Below are positions 19,081 through 27,843 of a DNA stretch of 33,135 nucleotides, in pieces. The DNA is from Acidobacteriaceae bacterium. GTDB taxonomy: Bacteria > Acidobacteriota > Terriglobia > Terriglobales > Acidobacteriaceae. Position 1 is the first letter of the stretch, and every line of letters begins with the position of its first letter. The notes beneath the pieces are model-generated. The model did no database searches and was not told the origin of the DNA. It saw only the letters and a program-made list of their open reading frames with translations. Both the position numbers and the translations under genes were made by a program. The stretch covers positions 1 through 33,135 of the forward strand of contig PNAR01000223.1 of assembly GCA_003169715.1 (NCBI GenBank), written 5' to 3'.

Positions 19081-19836
19081 CTAACTTGTGATTGTGCTGA
19101 GAAAAGTCCGGCTGGTCGAGCTTTTTTGCGAAGCAACGCCGGGAAGTCGTACATTCTCACCAGAGGAATTGTGAGTAACGGACGGGATCTCAACCAACTT
19201 AGCCGGCGACACGTGTTCGTATTCTTCTAAAGCTGGACATATCACCAAGGCGCTTCTGGCGTATGCCTCATGAACTGCGCCACTTCCATGACCTAAGGCC
19301 GCTTGGGCAAATCTCTGCGGATATCCGCAAGACTTCGCGCGGTGTGCCCAAGAATAGCGATAGGAATGCAAATTTACACCCTGAATACCGGCGACACGGC
19401 AGCGCCGTCTAAACTCGGCCGATCGATGCGCAGCGGAACGTCGTTTTATGTTCGGAAACAGATCGCCGAAACGGGGGAGCGAATCGAGCAAGGTCCGAAA
19501 TCTCGTCCCGATCGTTAATCGCGCCGGCTCACTGAACGGCCCAAGCTTTTTTCGGCGGTAAACGAGAACTCCGTGGCTCCAGTCGATATCCTCCTCCGTT
19601 AAATTCGCGCCTTCCGTCTGCGCAGCTCCGGTTTCGTAGAGGAGCTCGTAATATGCGCGGCGTTCATCGTTCCCTTCACAAGCGATGACTGCTGCATGTT
19701 CTTCTGCAGTGATCGCTCTCTTTTGTTGGCTTTGGATTTTGGGCCATGCTCGTTTGGCGAGGATGGGCCACGCGAGCCACCCCGAGATCAACGGCCAGGT
19801 TGTGCAGTCGGCGCAGATAATGACGACATCCTCCAT
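19081..19836 (-). pseudogene. Tyrosine recombinase/integrase remnant (C-terminal catalytic part, N-terminal DNA-binding part missing)
   Basis: HSYRYSWAHRAKSCG (HxxR) and LGHGSGAVHEAYAR (H...Y); box I region reads ETGAAQTEGANLTEEDID without the usual Arg. Confidence 0.7.
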
Positions 19837-20065
19837 GTCTACCGCCTGGATTTACTCCAATAAAAAATAGTCGCGTATTCCGGTGGAATGCTTTCTTCGG
19901 ACCAAACAAAAACCGCCACCCATGCTTATGCCCTATCCGAGTGTATGCGCGCCTAATGCTCCGAATAACGCTATCGAAACTTCGCACGGTATTATAATAG
20001 CAGAATAAAAAGCGACCCGTTGCCCTACCGGACTTGCAACCAGAAGACGTCGACGTCGCGTAATT

Positions 20066-20198
20066 GAGGATAGAAACCCAAGAAGATGCGGGAAAAGTGG
20101 GGGTTGCGCGGACGCTTTTGAATATGGGACATTACCGCCCGGCCAATGTTCTGCATGATGAGGCGCATCTCCGAGCAATGTTTCAAATCGAAAACTAG
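20066..20198 (+). pseudogene. Remnant C-terminus of a second DUF2235 gene
   Basis: Frame encodes ...LNMGHYRPANVLHDEAHLRAMFQIEN*, aligning with CPDYRPRNLPADEQSIRAMFKIEN* at the end of the 13904-15016 gene. Confidence 0.72.
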
Positions 20199-20221
20199 TT
20201 CCAACTGAGGGAGCCCTAAAC

Positions 20222-20950
20222 GTGCCAGAGTATTTTCAATTCTTGGAAGGGAAGGAAATCGTCGGAGCCCTCTTGGGCGCGATTGTCGGTGGAATATTGA
20301 CATATTTCGCGACGCTCCGCCAACAGCGGATTCAGCAAAAGAAGATGGACCTGTCGATGTGCAGCCTGGTGCTTTTAGAGCTACTAGAAAACCAGAATAT
20401 CTTCGGAAGGGATATCGATCGGATTCTACCAATTTGGTTGGTACGCGGGCGACCTATGTCGCGCGAGGCGCCCTCTGTAGCGGAATTAACCTCCCAATCC
20501 GCGGCCCCCGCTGACCGTATCTACACGCATTTCTTCCCTCAGCTCGCGGTTACAGCCATCGGTCCTGCTTTGATGAATTATTATGCGCGACTGAGCAATC
20601 ACAAGAAGATGCTGGCATCACATCCGAATGGTGTCCCAAAGGAATCTCTGCGTAACTAGGTCGAGCGACTATCAAAATCAATTGAGGATGGAGACGATCT
20701 GATCTCACGCATTAGGAAGATGCGTCGCATTGCGAGATTCTTTTCTCCTGAGCATAAGTCAGATCTTGCCTTTCATGACGATTTAAAACAGCGATATGTG
20801 TATATGGCAAAGTTGTACTACACGCGAGCTGAGGATCTGCGAGTTCTGGCTGAGGGAGGGCAAATCTCCCAAAGCATCCCGGAAATGATCCGCGAGGATA
20901 AGGAACTTCGCTGGAAAACTTGGTCAGCACCATACGATGCCTACCTTTAG
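20222..20950 (+). pseudogene. Membrane-anchored protein gene interrupted by an in-frame TAG (20657-20659)
   Basis: The 145 aa ORF (20222-20659) continues in the same frame as VERLSKSIEDGDDLISRIRKMRRIARFFSPEHKSDLAFHDDLKQRYVYMAKLYYTRAEDLRVLAEGG... to 20950. Confidence 0.6.
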
Positions 20951-21023
20951 TGCTACGACCCTTGCGTTGATGGGGATCAGCTCGGGCTGTTATCTTGGAT
21001 TCAAGCTCCCGAACGGGCCGTAA
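20946..21023 (+). pseudogene. Remnant C-terminus of a second copy of the 15055-16338 membrane protein
   Basis: FSATTLALMGISSGCYLGFKLPNGP* versus FDATLMTLLGISSAAYVGFKLSK*. Confidence 0.7.
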
Positions 21024-21068
21024 CCGAAACAGTCCCCCTGGCATATTGTCGATGTAATGAGAGTTTTT

Positions 21069-22511
21069 TCAATAAAGCATACTCAACCCGAGGGTGAAAG
21101 TTTCGACCTGCTGTTTGGTGAAGTCGAGCCCGCCGTTTAGGTATTGAGCAGTGAGAGACACTTTCCGGCCAGTTTCTTTGTCCTTATATAGGGTTAAAGC
21201 CGCCGCTAAGTTCAAAAGTGATTCATGGTCATCGCGGCCACGGATGGCCAGGATATCCGAGTATTGGCCGGTGATTGAGAAGCCCTTGTATAGTTGCGGA
21301 AAGTTAATCCGCAGCTGAACGACGGGCCCCATCCGGAGAAAGCTCCCTGTAACGGCGTTCCAGCTCTGGCCGGCGTCCTGGATATCTCCGCCCTCCATAT
21401 GCATCCAGAGCCGCAGTTGATAATCTAGAAGCGATTGGTCGCTGCCATCTTTGGAGGCCGGTTGCCTCGGCCAGAGGATATTGCGCTGGCCAAGAGATAA
21501 CCGATATCTCGCTAGAGCGAAGCTGCGCGGTTCTATATCAAGTTCATATCCCGGAAGGCGGGCGCTGAAACCTGTGTCGGTTCCGTAAACAAAGGCACCT
21601 CGCGCCTGAACATAATCTAAAATGTTCGGTGGACCACTCCACTCGCCGTAAGTGCCGAGTCTGAAAAAGAGTTGATCAGTTTCGCCTTTGGGATTCCCGC
21701 TCTTGGCGATACGATTTATGCTAACGCTTGGTGCAATTGCGAGGGTCTCTGGGTCCAAATCAACGTTATTTTCCTTGGAGTGATAGACCCAAGGCCAGAT
21801 TAGCGAGCCGATTGTCGACCAGGTATTCGCGTCTGCCTTCGCATCGTAGGAGTAAGAAAAAGTAGCCCCGACAAGGTCATCAACTTTTTTAGTCTCATTG
21901 CCAGGCTGACTCATGTCATCAGCGTAAAGAAGATCTGTCCAATCATGCCGAATCATCGGAGTCTGGAGCCTTGATTTAGGAGCAGCAGCTTCGGCTGCCT
22001 TAACAATTTCAGTTGGACGACGATCATCGCTGTAGACGTAGTCCTTTTTTTGGTCACCGAACTGGTCAACTAAGCGAACTTCTCGGGCGAGATACCAGGG
22101 ATGTGGGCCAAAGATGTCTCTGATAGCCGCGATGGAGCCTTTGCTCTTGGGATTGTGCGTGTGCTGAACCTCAAAATACTGCGTCACTTGGGCGAGAGAC
22201 ATCGCCCCCGGCGGCACTGGTAGGACCCGATCCTCTCCCTTCTCTGGAAAATCCACCATCGGATACTTATCCTTTGGCTCTAAAATAGCGGTAACCTCGT
22301 CGTCGCTGTAGGTCGGCTTTTTCCCAAACCGGGCGATTAACTTCGGGTAAAGATTGCTTTTGGTGTCGTCAAGAATTTGGACTGTTTCGAAATAATTTTG
22401 CAACTCTTGAGCAGGGTATTCTCGCGGAATCGTTGCTGCCGTCGCCGCTGGCGGGAAGACAAAAATAATCAGCGACAGGGAAACAAACAAAAATCGGCGG
22501 TTCATTGGCAA
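21069..22511 (-). CDS. Outer-membrane beta-barrel-like protein
   Basis: Signal peptide RRFLFVSLSLIIFVFPPAATAA; alternating amphipathic strands in the C-terminal half; terminal ...FTLGLSMLY with aromatic last residue. Confidence 0.75.
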   Translation of the reverse strand: MPMNRRFLFVSLSLIIFVFPPAATAATIPREYPAQELQNYFETVQILDDTKSNLYPKLIARFGKKPTYSDDEVTAILEPKDKYPMVDFPEKGEDRVLPVPPGAMSLAQVTQYFEVQHTHNPKSKGSIAAIRDIFGPHPWYLAREVRLVDQFGDQKKDYVYSDDRRPTEIVKAAEAAAPKSRLQTPMIRHDWTDLLYADDMSQPGNETKKVDDLVGATFSYSYDAKADANTWSTIGSLIWPWVYHSKENNVDLDPETLAIAPSVSINRIAKSGNPKGETDQLFFRLGTYGEWSGPPNILDYVQARGAFVYGTDTGFSARLPGYELDIEPRSFALARYRLSLGQRNILWPRQPASKDGSDQSLLDYQLRLWMHMEGGDIQDAGQSWNAVTGSFLRMGPVVQLRINFPQLYKGFSITGQYSDILAIRGRDDHESLLNLAAALTLYKDKETGRKVSLTAQYLNGGLDFTKQQVETFTLGLSMLY

Positions 22512-22520
22512 TTAGTGCAC

Positions 22521-22856
22521 TCAGCAGCTTCCCCGCGCTGCGGCCTCTGAACGAACTCTGCCGACCGACCAAGTACCTTTAATCTCCCCACCTGCGAATC
22601 TTTTCCCTGGGGGAATGTGACATCGCCTGTTAAGGCAATTCTCCAATACGGTTGTGTTTACACCGAGAGCCGCCATCGTAAACTCAGGCTTGATTACAAC
22701 GGTCGGTTGTTGATCGTGAATGCAGGAAGCAACGCAATCTTCCTTGCTTTTCGGCGCAAGAGCTTTTCCGACAGCTTTCTTTTTACCGCGAGCGGCAGGT
22801 TTTTCTTTCTTCGGCAGTGAAGAACGCTTTTTGGATGGAGTTTTGTTTGGGGCCAT
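22521..22856 (-). CDS. Small Lys/Arg-rich protein with Cys-containing C-terminal domain
   Basis: MAPNKTPSKKRSSLPKKEKPAARGKKKAVGKALAPKSKEDCVASCIHDQQ...CLNRRCHIPPGKRF. Confidence 0.6.
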   Translation of the reverse strand: MAPNKTPSKKRSSLPKKEKPAARGKKKAVGKALAPKSKEDCVASCIHDQQPTVVIKPEFTMAALGVNTTVLENCLNRRCHIPPGKRFAGGEIKGTWSVGRVRSEAAARGSC

Positions 22857-22913
22857 GGGGTGTTTGGGAACGACCTGTGGTCTTTTTGTTGGTTTGGTTT
22901 TAATCGCCTGATA

Positions 22914-23549
22914 TCAGGTTTTTGGCTCAAAAATGGGTTCGAGCAACGTCAGAAACGTTGAAATGAATAAGGCAAGAAACGCGGCAAGGACGCCTCCCAC
23001 TTCTCCGGTGAGATAGGGCGTCCCTGGAACCGCTAGAGCCCACACCCCGAAGGCTGTGGTTGAAGCGAACAATTTCCACCACGGCCATTGTACAAAAGAT
23101 GGCAAAGGGGGCAGCTCGGCACTACGTCGCTTGCCAATGAAAATAATCAGAAACAAGAGTGGGGTCAGGAGCACGAATGCCCAATAAGCCCAGTACGACG
23201 CTTTAGGCGGGAGTTTGCCTTGTAGAGCGGCCATGGCAGAACAAGCCGCTATGTAAAGAGTGATGGCTTCTGTCGGAATATAACGCGCGAGAGAGTCGAG
23301 TGCATTCGACCCTTTGGTCGGCTCAACTGGCGTTTCGGCCGCCAAAGGCAGCAAGCTCTCATTAAGCAGATTTAGCTTCGTTGATGGAATGTCAAGTTTA
23401 GCGAGCATCGAATTGGCGTACTCGGAAACTCGCGGTTTCATACGGTTCGCAATAAAAGTGGTCTCTCGATGACTAATCTCTTGGTCTGCTAGTGAACTAA
23501 GACTCATTTTCGTTCCTTGTGTTTTGCAAACGACTGCGCATGATGACAA
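22914..23549 (-). CDS. Membrane protein; start uncertain, MSLSSLADQ is a plausible internal start
   Basis: Four hydrophobic segments between AITLYIAACSAMAALQG and LAAFLALFISTFLTLLEPIF. Confidence 0.75.
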   Translation of the reverse strand: MSSCAVVCKTQGTKMSLSSLADQEISHRETTFIANRMKPRVSEYANSMLAKLDIPSTKLNLLNESLLPLAAETPVEPTKGSNALDSLARYIPTEAITLYIAACSAMAALQGKLPPKASYWAYWAFVLLTPLLFLIIFIGKRRSAELPPLPSFVQWPWWKLFASTTAFGVWALAVPGTPYLTGEVGGVLAAFLALFISTFLTLLEPIFEPKT

Positions 23550-23564
23550 GAACTAGCCATTTGC

Positions 23565-23621
23565 GTCTAGTGGGAGAATTCCGACGCTCAATTGAACATA
23601 AGGCAACCAGAACTTAGGCCG
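23565..23621. repeat. 57-bp direct repeat, copy 1 (upstream of 22914-23549)
   Basis: gtctagtgggagaattccgacgctcaattgaacataaggcaacc... ; first 44 bp match 25784-25827 with two mismatches, and similarity resumes at taggccg without indels. Confidence 0.95.
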
Positions 23622-23630
23622 AAGCAAAGC

Positions 23631-25604
23631 CTACCGCTTCTTCTTTCCCTTCTTGGAGGGGCTTTTGGCCACTAGCTTTATTGCTGCCTTCTTTTTCGCA
23701 CCCGGCCGCTCTTTCTTCGTGGTTCTCTTCTTCACAGGCGGCGTGGGCGAATCTTTTGATGAGACTGAACGTATCCTGTGCGACGACGGAGCGGGTGGCG
23801 ATACCCTCGCTACGGCTCCGCCGGCCGCCGCTAACACGTTGGCCGGCGCCGCCGTCGCCTGTCCCAGCCAGAATTTAGTCTCGGCCAATTCGTCACCGGT
23901 CAGATAGCTGGTTTGCCACGCGTCGTTATCCACCAAACCATGCCACACTTTTGGCTCTTGCCGGTGCGCCTCCACGTAACTGTTCCAGCGATAGGTTTGA
24001 TAGATGGCAATGATATTGATTGCATATGCCGCCGCCAGAGGGCCGTTGCCTTCAATGATGACCAGGTTGTCGTCATTCTCGGTCGATGCCTTGTAGCCGA
24101 GGTTGTGCGATCCGGTCATCAGCACGGGATGTGAACCGAACGGGTCGATCACAATCACCTTGCTGTGGATGTTGACCATGCTCGCGCCGAGCAGTTCCTG
24201 CTCCCATGTATGGAATTGCGACTTGATGTTATGCGGCACCATCACGCTTTGGCCGAGCGGTATGTGCTGCGCGTCTCCGCCGCCGTTAATCAAAGTCACC
24301 GGCGCGGGAGATGTGGGGTCCTGCAGCGGGTTGGACTGCTTAGCTCCGGCAACTGGAGCAACCGCGGGAGTGAGACCGGCGATGGTTTGGTTCACCACGC
24401 CGCGCATGTAGAGGTTGGAGTTGCAATTGGCATCCGCCGGGTTGTGGCGCTCCAAAATGTTCTGCAGCAACGTCCACTTGGTTGGATCCTGCTGGAATAT
24501 GCCCGGGTTAAAGAATAGAAACAGAATGCCGTCCTGCGCTGCGTCGATCAGCTTACGCGCGTAAGCCAAGTCTTGCGCCGCGGAGGTCGCCGCGAACCAT
24601 GGCGTGACCTTGCAGCCATCCACTTTATAACTCTTCGCGGTGGAATTACCCAGAATCAGCGACGACGGGTAAGCGTTGCCAGCGGCTTTTAGCCGGTTCC
24701 ACGCATCCAGAAAGTCCTGCGCGACGCCGGCATCTTCAATGATCAGTCCGTTGTTAGCTTGCGTGCAGAGACCGGACGAAGTCCAGTTCGTGCTGCCCGT
24801 GAGTACTTGTTGCGGCTTTCCGGTGGAGTCGCAGAAGACCACGAACTTGTTGTGGGCGAAGTGCGAGCCCGTTACCAGGCGGTCGATCACCGTCACTTTG
24901 GTCTTCAACGCCGCGCGCACGATCGCGTTCTCGTCGTTGGTTGGGGGTTTGAAGGCGCCGTTGGCCAGAATTAGGTTACAATTCTTGCCGAACGCTTCCA
25001 GCGCCGGAATCAACTCAAGATCGTTCAATTCGTAGAGGGCGGCGAAAATCTCGCCCTTGCTCTCCAGGGTCGCGGCCAGCAGGCCCAGAATCTGCGGCCG
25101 CAACAGCCCGCTGAGTGCGTTGCGGATGGGCGTGCCAGGCTTCTGCACCAACGGCGTAATGGCGGCCTTGGTGGGCGTGTTGTTGAGGGCCTTGGAGACC
25201 CACTGAGCGGCCACGATGCCCTTGTTGAAGTAGGCGGAAAGATGCGGCGTGCGCTGGCCCGTGATGGGCATGGATGGTGTGACCGAGCTGGCGTTCTTGG
25301 TGTCGAGCGATAGCTTGGATTGATTGGGTCCGACCACCGGTATCACCGAGTATTGAACGGTATCGCCCGGTTTGACCGAATAGTCCCACCAGAGATAACG
25401 CTGAACCGGGAAACTGCACGGGTTTGCCGGGGCGAGTTTATCCGTGTCGGAGAAGCCCACGGCACCGTGAAGGTAAGTATCATGACCATTGGAGGTGCGC
25501 TTGATCGCAAACCCGCGGCAGTCGAGGACGGGTTTTCCATCGGTTGGCAACCACACAAGGCAAGTGTGGTCGCCGTTGTCGTAAACCTTCAATTCGAGGC
25601 TCAT
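23631..25604 (-). CDS. Phospholipase D-like protein with two HKD motifs and Lys-rich C-terminal tail
   Basis: HFAHNKFVVFCDSTGKPQQVLTGSTNWTS and NIHSKVIVIDPFGSHPVLMTGSHNLGYKA. MSLELKVYDNGDH at 25604 is the likely start rather than 25646, because its ATG overlaps the stop of the upstream mini-ORF (ATGA). Confidence 0.92.
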   Translation of the reverse strand: MSLELKVYDNGDHTCLVWLPTDGKPVLDCRGFAIKRTSNGHDTYLHGAVGFSDTDKLAPANPCSFPVQRYLWWDYSVKPGDTVQYSVIPVVGPNQSKLSLDTKNASSVTPSMPITGQRTPHLSAYFNKGIVAAQWVSKALNNTPTKAAITPLVQKPGTPIRNALSGLLRPQILGLLAATLESKGEIFAALYELNDLELIPALEAFGKNCNLILANGAFKPPTNDENAIVRAALKTKVTVIDRLVTGSHFAHNKFVVFCDSTGKPQQVLTGSTNWTSSGLCTQANNGLIIEDAGVAQDFLDAWNRLKAAGNAYPSSLILGNSTAKSYKVDGCKVTPWFAATSAAQDLAYARKLIDAAQDGILFLFFNPGIFQQDPTKWTLLQNILERHNPADANCNSNLYMRGVVNQTIAGLTPAVAPVAGAKQSNPLQDPTSPAPVTLINGGGDAQHIPLGQSVMVPHNIKSQFHTWEQELLGASMVNIHSKVIVIDPFGSHPVLMTGSHNLGYKASTENDDNLVIIEGNGPLAAAYAINIIAIYQTYRWNSYVEAHRQEPKVWHGLVDNDAWQTSYLTGDELAETKFWLGQATAAPANVLAAAGGAVARVSPPAPSSHRIRSVSSKDSPTPPVKKRTTKKERPGAKKKAAIKLVAKSPSKKGKKKR

Positions 25605-25723
25605 GGATTCTCCTTGCGATACTCGTCGCCAATGAGCGGGTCCCACGGAACTTTCTTAGCTTCAACGCTCGCAAAAGCGGTCAAGAGCGTCGCAGTTATA
25701 ATGATGAAAGGCTTAGTTTTCAT
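25601..25723 (-). CDS. 40-aa signal-peptide-like protein, translationally coupled to the PLD gene
   Basis: MKTKPFIIITATLLTAFASVEAKKVPWDPLIGDEYRKENP*, stop overlapping the PLD start codon. Confidence 0.6.
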   Translation of the reverse strand: MKTKPFIIITATLLTAFASVEAKKVPWDPLIGDEYRKENP

Positions 25724-25783
25724 ATAATGGCTCGCATTCTTAGGTAACGAGTTGCGCCGATCATGAGGAAACACGACTTTTGT

Positions 25784-25840
25784 GTCTAGTGGGAGAATTC
25801 CGACACTCAATTGAACATAAGACAACCTGCCTCGTAGGCC
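25784..25840. repeat. 57-bp direct repeat, copy 2 (upstream of the mini-ORF/PLD unit)
   Basis: gtctagtgggagaattccgacactcaattgaacataagacaacc...taggccg. Confidence 0.95.
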
Positions 25841-26234
25841 GGGATTGGGTTTCACGGAAAGTGTTTGCCAACTTCCCAGAGCGTATCTCGTAGTAACTTG
25901 TTGGGGAAAAGCCTCATGAATTCAAAAACGACAAAGCTCTGGAATTTTGTTATTTCGTCGTTACGGCGTGATCAAGTACTGTGCCTTTTGAGACTGGGAC
26001 TGGAAGCGGATAACGATGGTGATGTGGCTTTGGACCTCGAAAGCGTGGAGTGAAGCGGCAAGCAACGGCCCCCCCGTGCTCTGGTGGACCAGGACTTCGG
26101 ATCACCTGCTATCTTCGGATCCAATGAGGACATCCGAAACGTCTACGCCAGTGTCCGCTCGGACGGAGAAATGAAAGCTTTTAAAGAAATTTGCCAACTT
26201 CTACCGGCGGATCCCGTAATCATTTTCTAGAGCC

Positions 26235-26771
26235 ATGTCCTTGGATCCATCCTTCGACCAAACCGACTCCGCCCCAGATCCGGCTGCTGCCCTGCAAGCG
26301 CTGCTTGTCGTGTCGCCGGACGGGCGGAGTCAGTTTGCGACGGCGCGAGCGGATCTTTGGATGAAGGATCTCTTCACGTCGACCTCTCACAAGCAGCGCC
26401 TCCCGGAGGCCCTAACTCGTTGGTTTTGCGACGGAATCTCCGGGGGGAAACCGTCGAGGTTCATCGTAGACCAACCGGGAAGACGACTCTGCATTCAGCT
26501 GCTTTGTCGTGAAGTGAATTCGGTCTGTCTATTGTTGGAACATTATCCGGGAAACCCCGCGAGCGATGGCAGGCGCTGCCCCTTGACGGAGCGGCAAGTA
26601 GAAGTGCTCTCCTGGGTGGCGCGCGGCAAGACAAACGCAGAGATCGGAAGAATTCTGAGTTTAAAAACGGGAACGATCGGCAAATATCTCGAGCGGATGT
26701 TCCCGAAACTCGGCGTCGAGAATCGCACCGCTGCCGCAAGTTTCGCCCTCGGAACCAACGGCGCCAGCTAA
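26235..26771 (+). CDS. LuxR/GerE-type HTH transcriptional regulator
   Basis: CPLTERQVEVLSWVARGKTNAEIGRILSLKTGTIGKYLERMFPKLGVENRTAAA. Confidence 0.88.
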   Translation: MSLDPSFDQTDSAPDPAAALQALLVVSPDGRSQFATARADLWMKDLFTSTSHKQRLPEALTRWFCDGISGGKPSRFIVDQPGRRLCIQLLCREVNSVCLLLEHYPGNPASDGRRCPLTERQVEVLSWVARGKTNAEIGRILSLKTGTIGKYLERMFPKLGVENRTAAASFALGTNGAS

Positions 26772-26885
26772 GTCGCGCCACACAATCAAGTCGTCTTTCT
26801 TACCCACGAATTCTGACAAACCGACAACCTGCTCCGTAGGAGCGGGTCTATTCCTGTTGCCTCGCATACGCCCTCACTACGCTTT

Positions 26886-27827
26886 ATGAACATCCACCGT
26901 CTCTTCATACTCTCATTCGTCCTATGCGGTTTTACTGTATGTAAAAGGGATAACGGAATATTAACCGCTCGCGTCGGCTATTTGCCGATGGTTTCGAGTC
27001 TTACGTATTTTGTTGCCGTCGAGAACAAATATTTCATTGAAGAGAAACTTGATATTCAAGCGAGCCCCATCAAGACCAGTAACGGAATTGCTCAAGACTT
27101 GGTAGCGGGTCATATTGATGCAGCGATCGAGCTTTCGATTGTCCCGTTGTTAAAGACGATCGCCGGAAAAGACCCGAAGTTTCGCATATTCTCAATCAGC
27201 TCTATTACCGAGGAAAACGGGTTTGATGGGATAATAGTATTGAAGGATAGCCCCATTCAGACTTTGGCCGATCTATCGGGTAAGAAAGTCGGGACTTTTC
27301 CAGGTACCACCGCAGCAGCAACCTTCGGCAGCGTTTTCGCGACAAAATTTCCGGGAAAGCCTCTTCCCGTTTTTCAACAAATAGATCCTTCGGTTCACCT
27401 TCAAAGTCTTGCCAGCGGTGATGTGGATGCCCTGCATGCTTACGAGCCAACAGTTACGATAGGAACGGTTGAGAAAGGGTATCGAAAGATAGCGGGTTCA
27501 ATCTACGGAATGCAGCTCACCCCAAGCCCCATCGGAGTGGCCGCGGTGAACTCCGATTGGCTAAACAAGAATGAGAAAGCCGCCAAAGCCCTGTTCCGCG
27601 CGTTGGATCGAGCGGTTCGCTTTATCAATTTGAATCCAGAAGAGGCGCGTAGAACGCTCGCTAAATATACCGGTGCTACGCCTCAGGTGACGCAAAAGAT
27701 GATGATAATGCCTATGTCGGAGTCAACCCGAATTGATCAGGACAATCTTCAAAAGTATTTGGATATTCTCGCGTCAATCAAAGAGACGGATGCCCCGGTT
27801 GCCTCGCACACAATTATTTTGAACTAA
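26886..27827 (+). CDS. ABC transporter substrate-binding protein, NMT1/SsuA-like
   Basis: Signal/lipobox-like N-terminus; GYLPMVSSLTYFVAVENKYFIEEKLDIQ..., DLVAGHIDAAIELSIVPLL, LADLSGKKVGTFPGTTAA. Confidence 0.88.
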   Translation: MNIHRLFILSFVLCGFTVCKRDNGILTARVGYLPMVSSLTYFVAVENKYFIEEKLDIQASPIKTSNGIAQDLVAGHIDAAIELSIVPLLKTIAGKDPKFRIFSISSITEENGFDGIIVLKDSPIQTLADLSGKKVGTFPGTTAAATFGSVFATKFPGKPLPVFQQIDPSVHLQSLASGDVDALHAYEPTVTIGTVEKGYRKIAGSIYGMQLTPSPIGVAAVNSDWLNKNEKAAKALFRALDRAVRFINLNPEEARRTLAKYTGATPQVTQKMMIMPMSESTRIDQDNLQKYLDILASIKETDAPVASHTIILN

Positions 27828-27843
27828 AAACAAGGAGGAGGCG

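Noticed and set aside
12890-25855. Type VI secretion effector locus
   Set aside because: DUF2235 and PLD domains occur in T6SS effectors, but no VgrG, PAAR, Hcp or structural genes were seen.
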